Of a stretch of DNA of 64,000 nt, positions 63,837 through 64,000 are shown in pieces (the first letter of the stretch is position 1; each line of letters starts with the position of its first letter). The position numbers and the translations under genes were made by a program. The stretch comes from Ecdyonurus torrentis (lineage: Eukaryota; Arthropoda; Insecta; Ephemeroptera; Heptageniidae): the NCBI GenBank assembly GCA_949318235.1, contig OX439129.1, positions 4,942,213-5,006,212 on the forward strand, written 5' to 3'. The notes beneath the pieces were generated by a model, which saw only the letters and a program-made list of their open reading frames with translations, had not been told where the DNA came from and made no database searches.

Positions 63837-64000
63837 TTTTTGTATTTAAATATTTTCGAATTGTGTTAGGAAATAAGTGATAGTAAAAGTTTATTATTAT
63901 AGAAGTGTTATTTTTTTGTGTGTCAAATAAGTTATGCACAGTGAGTAAGAGGCGATGCGATGATTTTGCGCAAATGGTTAAATTTTGTTGCATATATTGT
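63837..64000. other. Window end, nothing recognised
   Basis: Short AT-rich stretch with no feature. Confidence 0.6.

Overview
The window is eukaryotic: an AT-rich (by eye well under one third GC) invertebrate-type metazoan chromosome segment. The evidence is small multi-exon genes with GT-AG introns and secretory signal peptides, AATAAA polyadenylation signals, TATA boxes, a tRNA-derived SINE, a LINE fragment, a hAT transposase and very dense MITEs and microsatellites. I cannot name the species. A 200-base run of N at 1301-1500 is a scaffold gap.

Only five protein-coding genes are supported. Four are small secreted-protein genes, all on the + strand, in two paralogous pairs. The outer pair (11092-15406 and 50955-53798) shares a four-exon structure, intron phases, promoter sequence and an Ala/Thr-rich mucin-like tail; in the first copy the tail has grown into 22 octapeptide repeats. 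The inner pair (35012-37595 and 38762-45762) consists of two-exon genes for 76- and 74-residue cysteine-rich peptides with the same eight-cysteine pattern. None of the four is visible as one open frame; I reconstructed them from splice sites and paralog comparison. The fifth gene (20157-26562) is an apparently intact two-exon hAT transposase with a BED zinc finger and a hAT C-terminal dimerisation region.

The rest is mostly mobile-element sequence. (1) About 23 copies of a ~310-bp TA-flanked MITE in two subfamilies. (2) At least five TTAA-flanked families (called C, D, G, P and Q here). (3) hAT-like elements ending in TAGAGCTGT: one of 14.9 kb encloses the transposase gene and is flanked by the 8-bp duplication GTTTAAAC; one of 5.1 kb sits inside a family D element and is flanked by CCAAATAT. 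(4) Several long foldback elements, the largest a ~3.3-kb inverted repeat in the transposase intron. (5) A tRNA-derived SINE in three clear copies and one remnant, a LINE 3' end, and an unclassified retroposon-like repeat. (6) Long microsatellites, including ~500 bp of (CTTT)n, ~315 bp of (ATTC)n and several (AT)n and (CT)n tracts.

Layout: 1-10.9 kb MITE field; 11-15.5 kb mucin-like gene 1; 15.5-30.5 kb composite hAT element; 30.5-34.6 kb MITEs and foldbacks; 35-45.8 kb cysteine-rich pair; 46-50.7 kb repeats; 50.9-54.2 kb mucin-like gene 2; 54.2-64 kb repeats and microsatellites.

The most striking pattern is that several sequence-unrelated MITE and foldback families carry the CRE/ATF palindrome TGACGTCA, giving about 40 copies by my count where less than one would be expected by chance. 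Some foldback loops also hold CCAAT boxes. Introns of the secreted-protein genes are built largely from these elements.
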